Shown: positions 60,601-62,690 of the stretch, in pieces | How positions within the stretch are numbered: the first letter of the stretch is position 1 | How the letters are laid out: every line of letters begins with the position of its first letter | NCBI GenBank assembly: GCA_964019695.1 | Contig: OZ026531.1 | Span: forward strand, 10,072,593-10,136,592 | DNA from: Loripinus fragilis | Lineage: Eukaryota; Mollusca; Bivalvia; Lucinida; Lucinidae | Direction of reading: 5' to 3' | DNA: 64,000 nt | The notes under the pieces: model-generated | What the model was told of the DNA's origin: nothing | The model's database searches: none | The model's input: only the letters and a program-made list of their open reading frames with translations | Translations under genes and position numbers: made by a program

Positions 60601-62546
60601 TACAAGCTGTTCAGAAGGTTTACAGCTGATAGATCACAGTGCGTGATGTATCAGTCTATTAACATTCCAACAAATTGCTCCTGGTTTTGAATTTTAATAA
60701 ACTTTAGCAGATAAATCACAGTTGCGTGAAAAATCAGCTGATTTGTTGGATTTTTAGTATGTTTACAGCGGATAATTCACAGCTGCGTGAAAAATCAAGC
60801 AAAACATACTGAGTCTAAAAACTAAACAAAAATAATACAAGGTAACTTTATTTTTTAATCCCTCAAATATAATTTAAAAAAAAACGCGTTGCTTGCACGT
60901 CGTTTGCTTTGCAGAAAAGAAAACTCTTGAATGATGCGATTCACAAAATTTCAGTGACCACGTTTATCTGAGAAAAAAAATGCAAAACAGCCGACTGCAG
61001 CCGTTACCGTTAATTGGTGATCTTAACAATGTTTTATAAAAAAAAAAATAACTAAAATAAACCGACTGCGGTTCAAAATTTCATTAAATTCCGCCGTTGT
61101 ATGCTAAATATTTCCTTACAAACTACACTCGGTTGCGAGTGCTGTTTACCCAGGCGGAAACAGAGATTTGCACGTGCCAATTTTAAATACACACAACAAT
61201 CGACTCTTTGCCTGCTGAGTCAGTAAATCAATCTTTTCCGAAAAACGGTTTATTTTTTCAGACACAGGCCGGCTGCATTTCGTGTGCAAATAAATGGGCC
61301 AATGCGCTAACTTCTGCAAACCAAAAAAAAACTTTAAGAAAAATGCACTCGTCTACGGGTGCGTTGTTTGCTAAAACAATTGTGGGCGTAACCAATTGAA
61401 ATACATCGTTTCCGATTGGCTGAACAAAATGGCGCTTTGTTTGCATACGCTCGCCATGTGCACGCGACCTATTTTCTCTGAAAATGGCAAATTAGCGTTC
61501 AGGCACAGAGGGACTGCATCTCACATGTATTTAGTAACTGGCCAAACTAGTTCATTCACACCAAAAACCGGGTTCCAAGTGGTTCTGAAGCCGTTGTTCA
61601 CCTCGTCGCCATTGTTGTGAAAACGGGCCAGGGCTTGGGGTGAAATGCCACTATTACAGTTTACTCACTGGTTTATCTTCTATCTTCAAGGATAGCTCGC
61701 TGCAGGTCCGTAGTCCGCACAGGGAGGGGATAAAACAACCTCTGTATATTTATCAGACTATTCTGAAGATATCTGCTACACCACTGTGAGCTCTTCTCTG
61801 TATATAAATATGTGTCTGTACACCTCAAGGTCTGGTTGTCTTCTCTTCGATTAGCGGTTCATCTCGCACACTCCATATATTCAGCCACATGCTCCTCGTG
61901 ATAATACATAAACCTGGCAAACAGGTTAGCACTCTAAAGGCTTATGCAATCATGCGGCTGTCCTCATTTGCATACCGTATTACTACGCAATACTGGGAAA
62001 ACCTGTCGGCACTACAGCATTGTGCATAACCTTTTCAAAAGCCTACTCTTTTGGATACAGTGTTGATCTAGATAAATTGGCTTCATTAGAAACCAGCTGA
62101 TCAGGATCCACACTGCTTTGCATCCACACCATTCATTTGTTTTAAACACATTTATTGTAGTTTTCAGGTGTCTGCTTTCTTATACATTTAACAAGAAAAA
62201 ATGTATTTTTTCCCTGTGAAATTAACACTGGCGTCAATAGGAATCATAATATTTAAAATTTAACATTTACTCTTGAGAACCAAAAGTGTAATTATTTTAA
62301 TATTTTATTGTGTATTGCTATTTTTTGCTTGTTTTTCATCCCTGTAAGTTTTGTGAAACTGCACCCTGGTAATTATTTTTAAAGAATCTGGAAATTCACT
62401 GTTTTAAATGGTGACATCACAAAGTGGTGAATAACTATGTTGCATGATAGATGTTATATGGTACATGTATTCTGTTTCAGGAATTCCAATGTGATGATGG
62501 GACAGATGTTGACAATTTGGTGTTTGCAGGTCTCAATAATGGACAG
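18465..62546 (+). CDS. WD40-repeat protein gene resembling WDR87/WDR97 (17 exons, 3' end outside window)
   Basis: Seventeen exons (listed separately) join in one frame with every intron GT-AG and every phase consistent, giving 493 codons. WD40 blade signatures appear in series: EDEVYAGGVGFLDEWKI, NDYLITGGADGKIKVFN, GHHGPVTSVEPHRKDN followed by LLLSCSLDGTVRLWKM, RILASTEDGSVRLFSPVTG, DRLYTVLNDGRVVIYNT. The combination of YQFFAPVE, the DGSVRLFSP blade and TNPCKCEEMW matches what I remember of WDR87/WDR97-type proteins, largely ciliary or testis proteins in vertebrates. That name is inference. WD40 propellers are protein-binding scaffolds with no catalytic residue to check. The start is ATG 18500, with an in-frame TGA six bases upstream. 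The 3' part lies beyond the window; the last exon here ends in LNNGQ, mid-propeller. Introns total about 42 kb and are filled with transposons. Confidence 0.85.
18905..19065 (-). mobile_element. tRNA-derived SINE group B, 3' part, antisense
   Basis: Starts with the complement of the CAAACAAAACAA tail and runs through GCTTTACGTCCCAAGTCAAC and CAGCTATGGTCATTGCGGG; the tRNA-like head is missing. Confidence 0.75.
20307..20470 (+). CDS. WD40 gene exon 2
   Basis: Acceptor TTATTACAG; begins LLQTLRHRSLLRCVNHVN, ends KHV plus two bases before donor GTATGT. An alternative AG eight bases into the exon would shift the frame. Confidence 0.8.
20606..20816 (+). mobile_element. tRNA-derived SINE group A with TSD
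   Basis: The A box region (GTGGCTCAGTGATAGAGT) and B box (GGTTCGAGCCT) of a pol III promoter are clear. The body carries CCTTGAGCAAGA and CTTAGTACTGGTTCAACCC; the tail is ATCAAATCAAACAAACAAA. It is flanked by the 11-bp duplication AGGACTTTAGT at 20595-20605 and 20817-20827. Confidence 0.9.
20829..20973. mobile_element. Palindromic MITE family 1 (copy 4)
   Basis: Core ACTCAAAAGAACCGTCTCAA / TGAGATGGTTCTTTTGAG; abuts the SINE at 20606-20816. Confidence 0.8.
21315..21604. mobile_element. Chimeric MITE: left half of family 2 joined to right half of family 3
   Basis: 21315-21403 is the left half of family 2 (TGAGCCGCGACATGAGATTC). From about 21404 the sequence is the right half of family 3, ending CCTGTATGAACCCTG at about 21603. 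Confidence 0.6.
21743..21794 (+). CDS. WD40 gene exon 3
   Basis: 52 nt; acceptor GTATTTTAG, donor GTAAGT. Encodes FETQYELTSLIYVAKHR after completing the Gly codon split from exon 2. Confidence 0.8.
22140..22510. repeat. Dispersed repeat with GGAAATTATATCCTGTGACC
   Basis: Shares the TTGGAARTTATAACCTGTGACCCC to ATGGACCATTC stretch with the tandem units at 41633-42460. The ORF here (22213-22512) lacks coding support. Confidence 0.5.
22856..23014. mobile_element. Fold-back MITE family 4 (copy 1)
   Basis: The outer arms correspond to AAACCTCTCTAAAGCAGAC and GTGGCCGCTTAAGACAGGTT. Family copies at 32038-32396, 44937-45143, 52191-52925 (interrupted) and 53819-54037. Confidence 0.65.
23300..23360. 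repeat. CT-rich microsatellite
   Basis: Mostly CT dinucleotides with T and C interruptions. Confidence 0.8.
23771..24187. mobile_element. Fold-back MITE family 3 (copy 1)
   Basis: 417 bp with ends CAGGGTTTGCACAGGCTTGA and CCTGTATGAACCCTG. Inside are arms made of TCCTTGAAAA repeats and a perfect central palindrome TTTGGTGCAGCATATGCTGC followed by ACCAAA. Flanked by a likely 5-bp duplication GAATT. Copies: 39830-40242 and 50317-50706. Confidence 0.85.
24236..24339 (+). CDS. WD40 gene exon 4
   Basis: Acceptor TTATTTCAG, donor GTGAGT. Encodes VYCSFCTDLCLRIFTDANSN through CTSTVL, ending two bases into a Cys codon. Its donor region is repeated four times in tandem (24330-24527). Confidence 0.85.
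24330..24527 (+). repeat. Four tandem copies of the exon 4 splice-donor region
   Basis: Units of 48-50 bp, each TTATTATGGTGAGT-like followed by AAACATTAACTTATATACC and AAGTCCTACA. Potential donors at 24340 (used), 24390, 24438 and 24488. Copies 1 and 3 begin CTGTATTATG and copies 2 and 4 begin CGTTATTATG, so a dimer was duplicated. Confidence 0.9.
25007..25277. mobile_element. Fold-back MITE family 5 (copy 1)
   Basis: Ends GGTAGGGGACAAAAAT and ATTTTTGTCCCCTGCC; central perfect palindrome CCCAAAGCACTCGTCC / GGACGAGTGCTTTGGG near 25170-25205. A second copy lies inside 52266-52813. Confidence 0.8.
25338..25542 (+). mobile_element. tRNA-derived SINE group A just upstream of exon 5
   Basis: Same head and tail as 20606-20816, with a decayed B box (GGTTTAAGCCT). 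Flanked by the 12-bp duplication ACATGTATATTT at 25326-25337 and 25543-25554; the exon 5 acceptor follows seven bases later. Confidence 0.9.
25562..25643 (+). CDS. WD40 gene exon 5
   Basis: Acceptor TTGTTTCAG, donor GTAAAG. Encodes LVYNRDEDEVYAGGVGFLDE and WKITGAE, a WD40 blade core. A SINE ends 19 bases upstream. Confidence 0.85.
25921..26224. repeat. 83-bp perfect inverted repeat with 138-bp spacer
   Basis: 25921-26003 is the exact reverse complement of 26142-26224. Both arms include GTAAGGTGAAGTTTAATCC and TTGCAGTCGATGAAAT or their complements. Confidence 0.9.
28172..29553 (+). repeat. Satellite array of about 14 units of ~98 bp
   Basis: Each unit has GATACACCGAT, then GGCGGAGAGATGCACTAAAA, TGTGACTCTATATTAAGTG, TATCAGTTCGAATACG and GCAGCGAAAATAGCTATT. 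Units differ by substitutions and indels of a few bases; no ORF runs through them. Confidence 0.9.
30058..30240 (+). repeat. Two tandem units of ~118 bp
   Basis: Both contain CGTTTCACGGAAACCTATC, ATAGGAAATTT and TGGGAAACC; a third weaker unit follows to about 30360. Confidence 0.7.
30600..30685 (-). repeat. tRNA-like fragment, antisense
   Basis: Read on the - strand it has an A-box-like TGGTTAGTCAA and a canonical B box GGTTCGAATCC at normal tRNA spacing. Probably the head of a decayed SINE rather than a functional tRNA, since no acceptor stem closes. Confidence 0.4.
31520..31660. mobile_element. Palindromic MITE family 1 (copy 5)
   Basis: Core ACTCAAAAGAACTGTCAATG / AGACGGTTCTTTTG; 300 bases upstream of exon 6. 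Confidence 0.75.
31973..32029 (+). CDS. WD40 gene exon 6
   Basis: 57 nt, phase 0 to 0; acceptor TTTTTTCAG, donor GTAAGT. Encodes HAASLVPGKKFITDIHRND. Confidence 0.8.
32038..32396. mobile_element. Fold-back MITE family 4 (copy 2, with internal duplication)
   Basis: Starts within CAGCGAAACCTGTCTGAAGC, ends GTGGCCGCTTAAGACAGG. The segment AAAGTCTTAAMGCCATG to CAGAAKGCTCCAT occurs twice (about 32095-32145 and 32233-32290). Begins 9 bases after exon 6. Confidence 0.75.
32927..33080 (+). pseudogene. Degenerate tandem duplicate of exon 7 and its upstream intron
   Basis: The 154-bp unit 32927-33080 is repeated at 33081-33234, which contains functional exon 7. The pseudo-exon part (32997-33080) keeps an open frame and reads NQMFAMHGNGIIVV like the real exon, but its acceptor reads GATTCAA instead of TTTCAG and the position of the donor has no GT. 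Confidence 0.9.
33151..33234 (+). CDS. WD40 gene exon 7
   Basis: 84 nt, phase 0 to 0; acceptor TTGTTTCAG, donor GTAAGT. Encodes WVRDIRIDKKNNQMFAMHGN and GIIVVNFK. A degenerate copy lies 154 bp upstream. Confidence 0.85.
33262..35040 (+). repeat. Intronic minisatellite based on GTTGCTAGGTTACATTAGT
   Basis: Roughly 19-20-bp units (variants GTTGCTAGATAGCAATAAT, GTTGCTGGAATACATAAGT) fill most of the 1.85-kb intron between exons 7 and 8, with a non-repeat gap at about 33900-34130. Confidence 0.9.
35081..35133 (+). CDS. WD40 gene exon 8
   Basis: Acceptor CTTTGCAG, donor GTAAGT. Encodes TRKQTHRLANRHEGPLK plus two bases; the HEGPLKC part starts a WD40 blade. Confidence 0.8.
35172..35415. mobile_element. 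Fold-back MITE family 7 (copy 2)
   Basis: Left end GGGCCTCTTCATGAGAAAAC, right end GGTTTTCTCACAACAGGGCC; starts 39 bases after exon 8. Confidence 0.75.
35469..35759. mobile_element. Fold-back MITE family 2 (copy 3)
   Basis: Ends TGAGCTGTGACATGGGATTT and AAATCACATGTCACAGCT; interior as in 18209-18447 with a ~45-bp insertion near 35670-35720. Confidence 0.8.
35780..35960. mobile_element. Palindromic MITE, separate family
   Basis: Arms ACCAAATATATTTCATCGAG and CGAGATGAAATGTATTTGGT around a CACGAGTGCGTAGCACGAGTG centre. Confidence 0.7.
36066..38004. repeat. Possible 1.9-kb element bounded by family 4-like ends
   Basis: Starts ACAGTCAAACCTGCTGTTGC and ends GCTTAAGACAGGTTTGACTG. Inside I see a palindrome with TGATGAAATT near 36920-36985 and no gene. 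The pairing of these ends is inference. Confidence 0.35.
38759..39022 (+). mobile_element. tRNA-derived SINE group B, head truncated
   Basis: Begins near GACTGCAGATCCACGTGTCG with a remnant B box (GAGTTCGATATCGG), carries the shared body and ends in CAAACAAAACAAACAAAC. Ends about 160 bases upstream of exon 9. Confidence 0.75.
39131..39183 (+). repeat. Duplicated acceptor region of exon 9
   Basis: AAATAATTTCAGCTGTCAAT at 39131 is repeated as ATAATTTCAGCTGTTGTAT 41 bases later. Only the second AG (39182-39183) opens the coding frame. Confidence 0.65.
39184..39244 (+). CDS. WD40 gene exon 9
   Basis: Acceptor ATAATTTCAG, donor GTACAG. Encodes CCIFPQNDYLITGGADGKIK, a clear WD40 blade. Confidence 0.9.
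39272..39474. mobile_element. Fold-back MITE family 6
   Basis: CTCTTTGCCAACTAATGTAG and GCATGCAAAGAGT at the ends; central AGGCCCAACAAAATGTTGGGCCT palindrome (in two arms of ten). Related copies at about 18777-18900, 19080-19318, 38535-38741, 46348-46537 and 51964-52188; starts 28 bases after exon 9. Confidence 0.7.
39830..40242. mobile_element. Fold-back MITE family 3 (copy 2)
   Basis: Same ends as 23771-24187; central palindrome GGTGCAACATTTGCTGCACC. Confidence 0.85.
40639..40860. mobile_element. Fold-back MITE family 7 (copy 3)
   Basis: GGGCCTTGACGTAAGAAAAC at the left and GGTTTTGTCGTGTTCAGACC at the right; ends 40 bases upstream of exon 10. Confidence 0.75.
40900..40963 (+). CDS. WD40 gene exon 10
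   Basis: Acceptor TTGTTTCAG, donor GTAAGC. Encodes VFNGTAFNFIHVIIGHHGPV then T, with one base of the next codon; GHHGPVTS is the GH turn of the next blade. Confidence 0.9.
41600..42463 (+). repeat. Tandem ~150-bp units carrying copies of the exon 11 acceptor
   Basis: Each unit has TAAATTATTTCAG followed by GTGTTGAGCCCCACAGAC (the first bases of exon 11), then CTATTTTATTTTGGAAGTTA, CCCCTACATT, ATGGACCATTC and CAGAAGGAAGAATCGATT. AGs at 41612, 42012, 42162 and 42311; the working one is 42462-42463. A ~250-bp insertion separates the first unit from the others. Confidence 0.9.
42464..42552 (+). CDS. WD40 gene exon 11
   Basis: Acceptor TTGTTTCAG, donor GTAAGT. Encodes VEPHRKDNLLLSCSLDGTVR and LWKMDSFTL: a textbook blade ending in the WD-equivalent W-K. 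Its acceptor and first ~18 bases are repeated upstream four times. Confidence 0.9.
43518..44570. repeat. Repeat cluster beginning TATACCCCCGGTAAG
   Basis: Three related ~300-bp segments (from about 43605, 43945 and 44262) share GATTTCTCAGCAACTACT, GGATTCTGAAATTTGG and TTTTGTGTACACTTTCAG. The start (TATACCCCC...ATAGGGGTATATAG) suggests a DNA element terminus. No transposase seen. Confidence 0.6.
44774..44881 (+). CDS. WD40 gene exon 12
   Basis: 108 nt, phase 0 to 0; acceptor TCACTTCAG, donor GTATAG. Encodes FTRVDIGERLYHLALLGDTE and EKEIMIYTLNQ. Confidence 0.85.
44937..45143. mobile_element. Fold-back MITE family 4 (copy 3)
   Basis: Ends ACAGTAAAACCAGTCTTAAG and CTTAAGACAGGTTTACCGT; centre GCTCCCCTTGGAGC. 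Confidence 0.85.
45530..46340. other. Intron sequence without recognised repeat
   Basis: I see no gene or repeat I can name between the family 4 MITE and the family 6 copy before exon 13. Confidence 0.4.
46348..46537. mobile_element. Fold-back MITE family 6 copy upstream of exon 13
   Basis: AACTCTTTATCTCC at the left and GGCAAAGAGTT at the right; central AATGTTGGGCCTGACC. Ends about 28 bases before exon 13. Confidence 0.65.
46565..46660 (+). CDS. WD40 gene exon 13
   Basis: 96 nt, phase 0 to 0; acceptor TTGTTACAG, donor GTAAAT. Encodes FYQFFAPVESETYKLICCRG and KPNRILASTE. Confidence 0.85.
46684..46919. mobile_element. Fold-back MITE family 2 (copy 4)
   Basis: Ends GTCAGTGCATGAGATTTC and AATCTCATGCACTGGCTC; starts 24 bases after exon 13. 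Confidence 0.8.
47145..47417 (+). mobile_element. tRNA-derived SINE group B
   Basis: GATCCAGGGGTTGTGAGTTT and GATCCCGGCC mark the B-box region; body shared with the other group B copies, ending ACCACCAAACAG. Confidence 0.7.
47812..47955. mobile_element. Palindromic MITE family 1 (copy 6)
   Basis: Arms CAACCAAAACATATCTTG and CCAAAACAAATG; decayed core. Confidence 0.65.
48250..48408. mobile_element. Short inverted-repeat element upstream of exon 14
   Basis: GAAATAGATCAGCTC at the left, GAGCTGATCTATTTC at the right; ends about 34 bases before exon 14. Confidence 0.6.
48442..48516 (+). CDS. WD40 gene exon 14
   Basis: 75 nt, phase 0 to 0; acceptor GATTTTCAG, donor GTAAGT. Encodes DGSVRLFSPVTGLTLTIIYP and MPTFQ. 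A SINE starts 20 bases beyond the exon end. Confidence 0.9.
48536..48865 (+). mobile_element. tRNA-derived SINE group B just after exon 14
   Basis: Head GGCCGCGAAGCGCAGTTAGT; B box region GAGTTTGATCCCGG; tail of CAAA repeats. Begins 20 bases beyond the exon end, close to the splice donor. Confidence 0.85.
48996..49319 (+). mobile_element. tRNA-derived SINE group B, best-preserved copy with TSD
   Basis: Head GGCCGCGTAGCGCAGTCGG (A-box region), B box GAGTTCGATCCCGG, body through GTTACAAGCCAAAGTATG, tail AACAAAACAAACAAACAAA. Flanked by the 13-bp duplication CCAGTCCACACTG at 48983-48995 and 49320-49332. Confidence 0.9.
49448..49684. mobile_element. Fold-back MITE family 10
   Basis: Ends AATATATGTGTGGTTCCTGT and ACAGGAACCACACATATATT; interior AGGGTAGGTAGG strings. 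Confidence 0.8.
50235..50757 (-). mobile_element. tRNA-derived SINE split by a MITE between its A and B boxes
   Basis: On the - strand, 50757-50707 reads like the 5' half of a tRNA with a perfect A box (TAGCTCAGTTGG). After the family 3 MITE (50317-50706) it continues with a B-box-like GGCTTGTATCC and then GTATCCTTGAGTAAG, related to the CCTTGAGCAAGA body of SINE group A. Confidence 0.65.
50317..50706. mobile_element. Fold-back MITE family 3 (copy 3), inserted in a SINE
   Basis: Ends CAGGGTTTGCACAGGC and ACAAACCCTG; the central palindrome is shortened to GTGCCTTTATTAAGGCAC. Confidence 0.85.
51011..51077 (+). CDS. WD40 gene exon 15
   Basis: Acceptor TTCTTTACAG, donor GTAATG. Encodes ILTEFAYDLHQDRLYTVLND and GR plus one base. 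Confidence 0.85.
51696..51932. mobile_element. Fold-back MITE family 7 (copy 4)
   Basis: GGGCCTTACATGACAAAATC to TTATTCACACGTTGAGGCCC. Confidence 0.75.
52191..52925. mobile_element. Fold-back MITE family 4 (copy 4), interrupted
   Basis: Left arm 52191-52265 and right arm 52814-52925 belong to one family 4 copy split by the insertion listed next. Confidence 0.75.
52266..52813. mobile_element. 548-bp MITE nested in family 4, with TSD
   Basis: Flanked by TTAATGC at 52259-52265 and 52814-52820. Ends TAGTGTTCAAT and, inverted, CAGTATTCAAT. The interior includes family 5 sequence (GACAAAAATATTTCAATATT). Confidence 0.8.
53354..53454 (+). CDS. WD40 gene exon 16
   Basis: Acceptor CTGTTTCTAG, donor GTAAGA. 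After a Val codon split with exon 15 it encodes VIYNTDTNPCKCEEMWVPAC and QDEQVTNLLLVTV. Confidence 0.85.
53494..53706. mobile_element. Fold-back MITE family 9 (copy 1), 39 bp after exon 16
   Basis: Ends TTAAAGCGCC and GCCGCTTTAAGGGTTA; centre TTTCATGAGAATCGTCTG then GTGGCAGACGATTCTCATGA. Confidence 0.8.
53819..54037. mobile_element. Fold-back MITE family 4 (copy 5)
   Basis: AAGTAAAACCTGTCTTAAG to GGCAGGTTTTACTGTA with centre GCTACCAGGAAGC. Confidence 0.8.
54228..54362. mobile_element. Palindromic MITE family 1 (copy 7)
   Basis: Core GCTCAAAAGAACTGTCTCAA / CAGTTTCTTTTTAGTACTC. Confidence 0.7.
54559..54988. mobile_element. Fold-back MITE family 9 (copy 2), containing a SINE
   Basis: Same ends and centre as 53494-53706; its right arm was hit by the SINE at 54701-54904. 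Confidence 0.85.
54701..54904 (+). mobile_element. tRNA-derived SINE group A nested in a MITE, with TSD
   Basis: A box region GTGGCTCAGTGGTAGGGT, B box GGTTCCAGCCT. Flanked by the 14-bp duplication ATCATGCCTTATTT at 54687-54700 and 54905-54918. Confidence 0.9.
55048..55462 (-). repeat. LTR (3' LTR in element sense)
   Basis: 415 bp, TG...CA bounded. Differs from the other LTR by an extra ACTGGGTCGTC and two substitutions (within GGTCTGGTCGTC and CCACGTGCTCC). Confidence 0.95.
55463..55477 (-). promoter_or_regulatory. Polypurine tract
   Basis: AAAAGTGGGAGGAG directly precedes the 3' LTR in element sense, the expected primer for plus-strand synthesis. Confidence 0.85.
55478..56710 (-). other. 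3' non-coding part of the LTR element
   Basis: No long ORF. Holds about eight of the hairpins. Near 55590-55720 the hairpins sit in ~24-bp tandem units with CCTTTGTAGACCAG. Confidence 0.6.
56711..58585 (-). CDS. Second ORF: Q-rich repeats, then after one UAG a linker-like domain
   Basis: One frame from 58585 to 56711 with a single TAG at 57347-57349. The first 412 codons are Q, S and D rich. They are built on recurring boxes QSPQLETKG, YPQLDIR and QPQQVDTSHQESS; the PQ in each box sits on one of the element's DNA hairpins. After the TAG, about 200 residues (RVTPPDSVVMVTCSLEN, FVRKSNLGPKF, DTLHVINTTGHCDT) look like the segment between protease and RT in gypsy pol. A D-S/T-G protease and any RT motif are absent. 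Relative to Gag the frame is shifted. UAG readthrough versus mutation cannot be told from the sequence. Confidence 0.6.
58645..60558 (-). CDS. Gag-like protein with N-terminal ComEA-like helix-hairpin-helix
   Basis: 637 codons. Residues ~11-65 (INFAGEDELRELPGVGARVA, RNIVRFREENFPI) form a ComEA-type helix-hairpin-helix, a DNA-binding fold unusual in Gag. Residues ~90-300 are Q/P/Y-rich, with SQYQPM-type hexapeptides and three PPQLV/SPQLV boxes. A capsid-like region follows (LVFDGKTNWTLFKQTFESYA, then GLKGKAADFY, LRDWADRILTLA). Near the C-terminus a zinc knuckle C-x2-C-x4-Q-x4-C (CFTCGSPQQMAKEC) has Gln where the zinc-binding His should be. ATG 60528 is an alternative start, only ten codons downstream. 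It should assemble capsid-like particles around the element RNA (inference from family). Confidence 0.8.
   Translation of the reverse strand: MDIQAHHSIIMSAVQINFAGEDELRELPGVGARVARNIVRFREENFPITPANIHDIHKLRTSKRLLELIDFTDQPVHAKGSSLPTYHQQESFVQGLPYFMNDNQPNRRYSDNPQQMSWPATPVQAQAQLPPQLVSFSSPHQVGYQPTAQYQPARNYQPGYNGDPQQSSLPATPVQAQVQPSPQLVRFSSPHQVGYQQTAQYQPARKYQPGYSGDPQQSSLQATPVQAQVQHPPQLVGYPSQHQPMSQYQPTSHYQPMSQYQPMSQYQPMAQHQPTAQYQPNQFPIQRQKPSGRNTAEPSKPPVLPKNLVFDGKTNWTLFKQTFESYAIAAGWTDEKKTDMLIWGLKGKAADFYVLLCNMNEDLSYKHLMSEFGKRFKREELPETLQARFQNECQDEGETLRDWADRILTLAAKAYKDLSEAWIRRHAIIRFCMGCLDLEAGQHACIQQPKSFEEAMDKMEWFQCINKTSKSRRPSSKATKSDPPVNAYTCKSYDDYDTDSCSDEDEDQSEGYLQSTIDSKQNISPYSSIHRTDSGLIPRNEFPQSGTSTQGLTDVARQMSKVSNEMSTLCSNVSDLTSGIKNMLCEIDNGALQRSSCFTCGSPQQMAKECPSRLSRGPGERAVRFKDNQPKANGTKK
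60559..61596 (-). other. Leader of the LTR element (between primer site and gag)
   Basis: About 1 kb without a supported ORF. Contains five to six hairpins; that at 60626-60654 extends to an 11-bp stem with one mismatch. Packaging or translation signals would be expected here (family knowledge). Confidence 0.5.
61597..61611 (-). promoter_or_regulatory. Candidate primer-binding site
   Basis: TGGCGACGAGGTGAA lies one base inside the 5' LTR in element sense. TGG is the usual start of a tRNA-primer site; I could not assign the tRNA. Confidence 0.6.
61613..62016 (-). repeat. LTR (5' LTR in element sense)
   Basis: 404 bp; the promoter-bearing copy for the antisense element. Confidence 0.95.
62481..62546 (+). 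CDS. WD40 gene exon 17 (last exon in the window)
   Basis: 66 nt, phase 0 to 0; acceptor TCTGTTTCAG, donor GTATGT. Encodes EFQCDDGTDVDNLVFAGLNN and GQ. Separated from exon 16 by a 9-kb intron holding the LTR element. Confidence 0.8.
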
Positions 62547-62690
62547 GTATGTGAATGAATAGCCCTAGTATAGGTTCTCATACTTTGATTCAACGAAAAA
62601 TGGCACTATTTTTAATATTTCGCCAAGGAGGCATTTGCTTTGGTACTCATCAAGAGAGTAACTCAATGAGAAACTTCCAATTTTCCTTAA

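Larger units (their letters stand above)
55603..61362 (-). repeat. Dispersed array of ~25 hexaloop hairpins across the LTR element
   Basis: Listed as stem / loop / stem on the + strand: AGACC AGATGC GGTCT (55685), GATC AGCTGC GATC (55707), TCCC AGCTGC GGGA (56172), ATGTCCC GCCTGC GGGGCAT (56271, one G-T), CTTCC GACTGC GGAAG (56664), TCCC AGATGC GGGA (56751), TATCAACC TGCTGC GGTTGATA (57502), ATATCC AGCTGC GGATAT (57531), TCAACC CGCTGC GGTTGA (57675), AACC TGCTGC GGTT (57848), TCAACC TGCTGC GGTTGA (58011), ATATCC AGATGC GGATAT (58038), CAACC ACCTGC GGTTG (58147), ATCAACC AGTTGC GGTTGAT (58262), CTCC AGCTGC GGAG (58397), TCTCC AGCTGC GGAGA (58513, 58561), CCACC AGCTGC GGTGG (59850), TCACC AGCTGC GGTGA (60003), CACC AGCTGC GGTG (60157), TCAC AGTTGC GTGA (60716), TTCAC AGCTGC GTGAA (60776), AACC GACTGC GGTT (61060), CACTC GGTTGC GAGTG (61126). 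A pentaloop relative (ATCAC AGTGC GTGAT) is at 60633 and a wobble one (loop GTCTAC) at 61345. They occur in the leader, both ORFs and the 3' non-coding part. Confidence 0.85.
55048..62016 (-). mobile_element. LTR retroelement without visible pol, antisense in the intron between exons 16 and 17
   Basis: Two direct LTRs (55048-55462, 61613-62016) flank 6.15 kb. The 4-bp GCAT at 55044-55047 and 62017-62020 is the target duplication. In element sense (- strand) the LTR reads TGTAGTGCC...CACAACA, the primer-site-like TGGCGACGAGG follows the 5' LTR after one base, and the purine tract AAAAGTGGGAGGAG abuts the 3' LTR, fixing orientation and borders. Coding content is a Gag ORF (60558-58645) and a Q-rich ORF2/3 with a linker-like end. 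I find no DTG protease, RT, RNase H or integrase. It is therefore non-autonomous, yet it keeps gag. LTR divergence (two substitutions and one 11-bp indel) implies a recent insertion. Confidence 0.9.
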
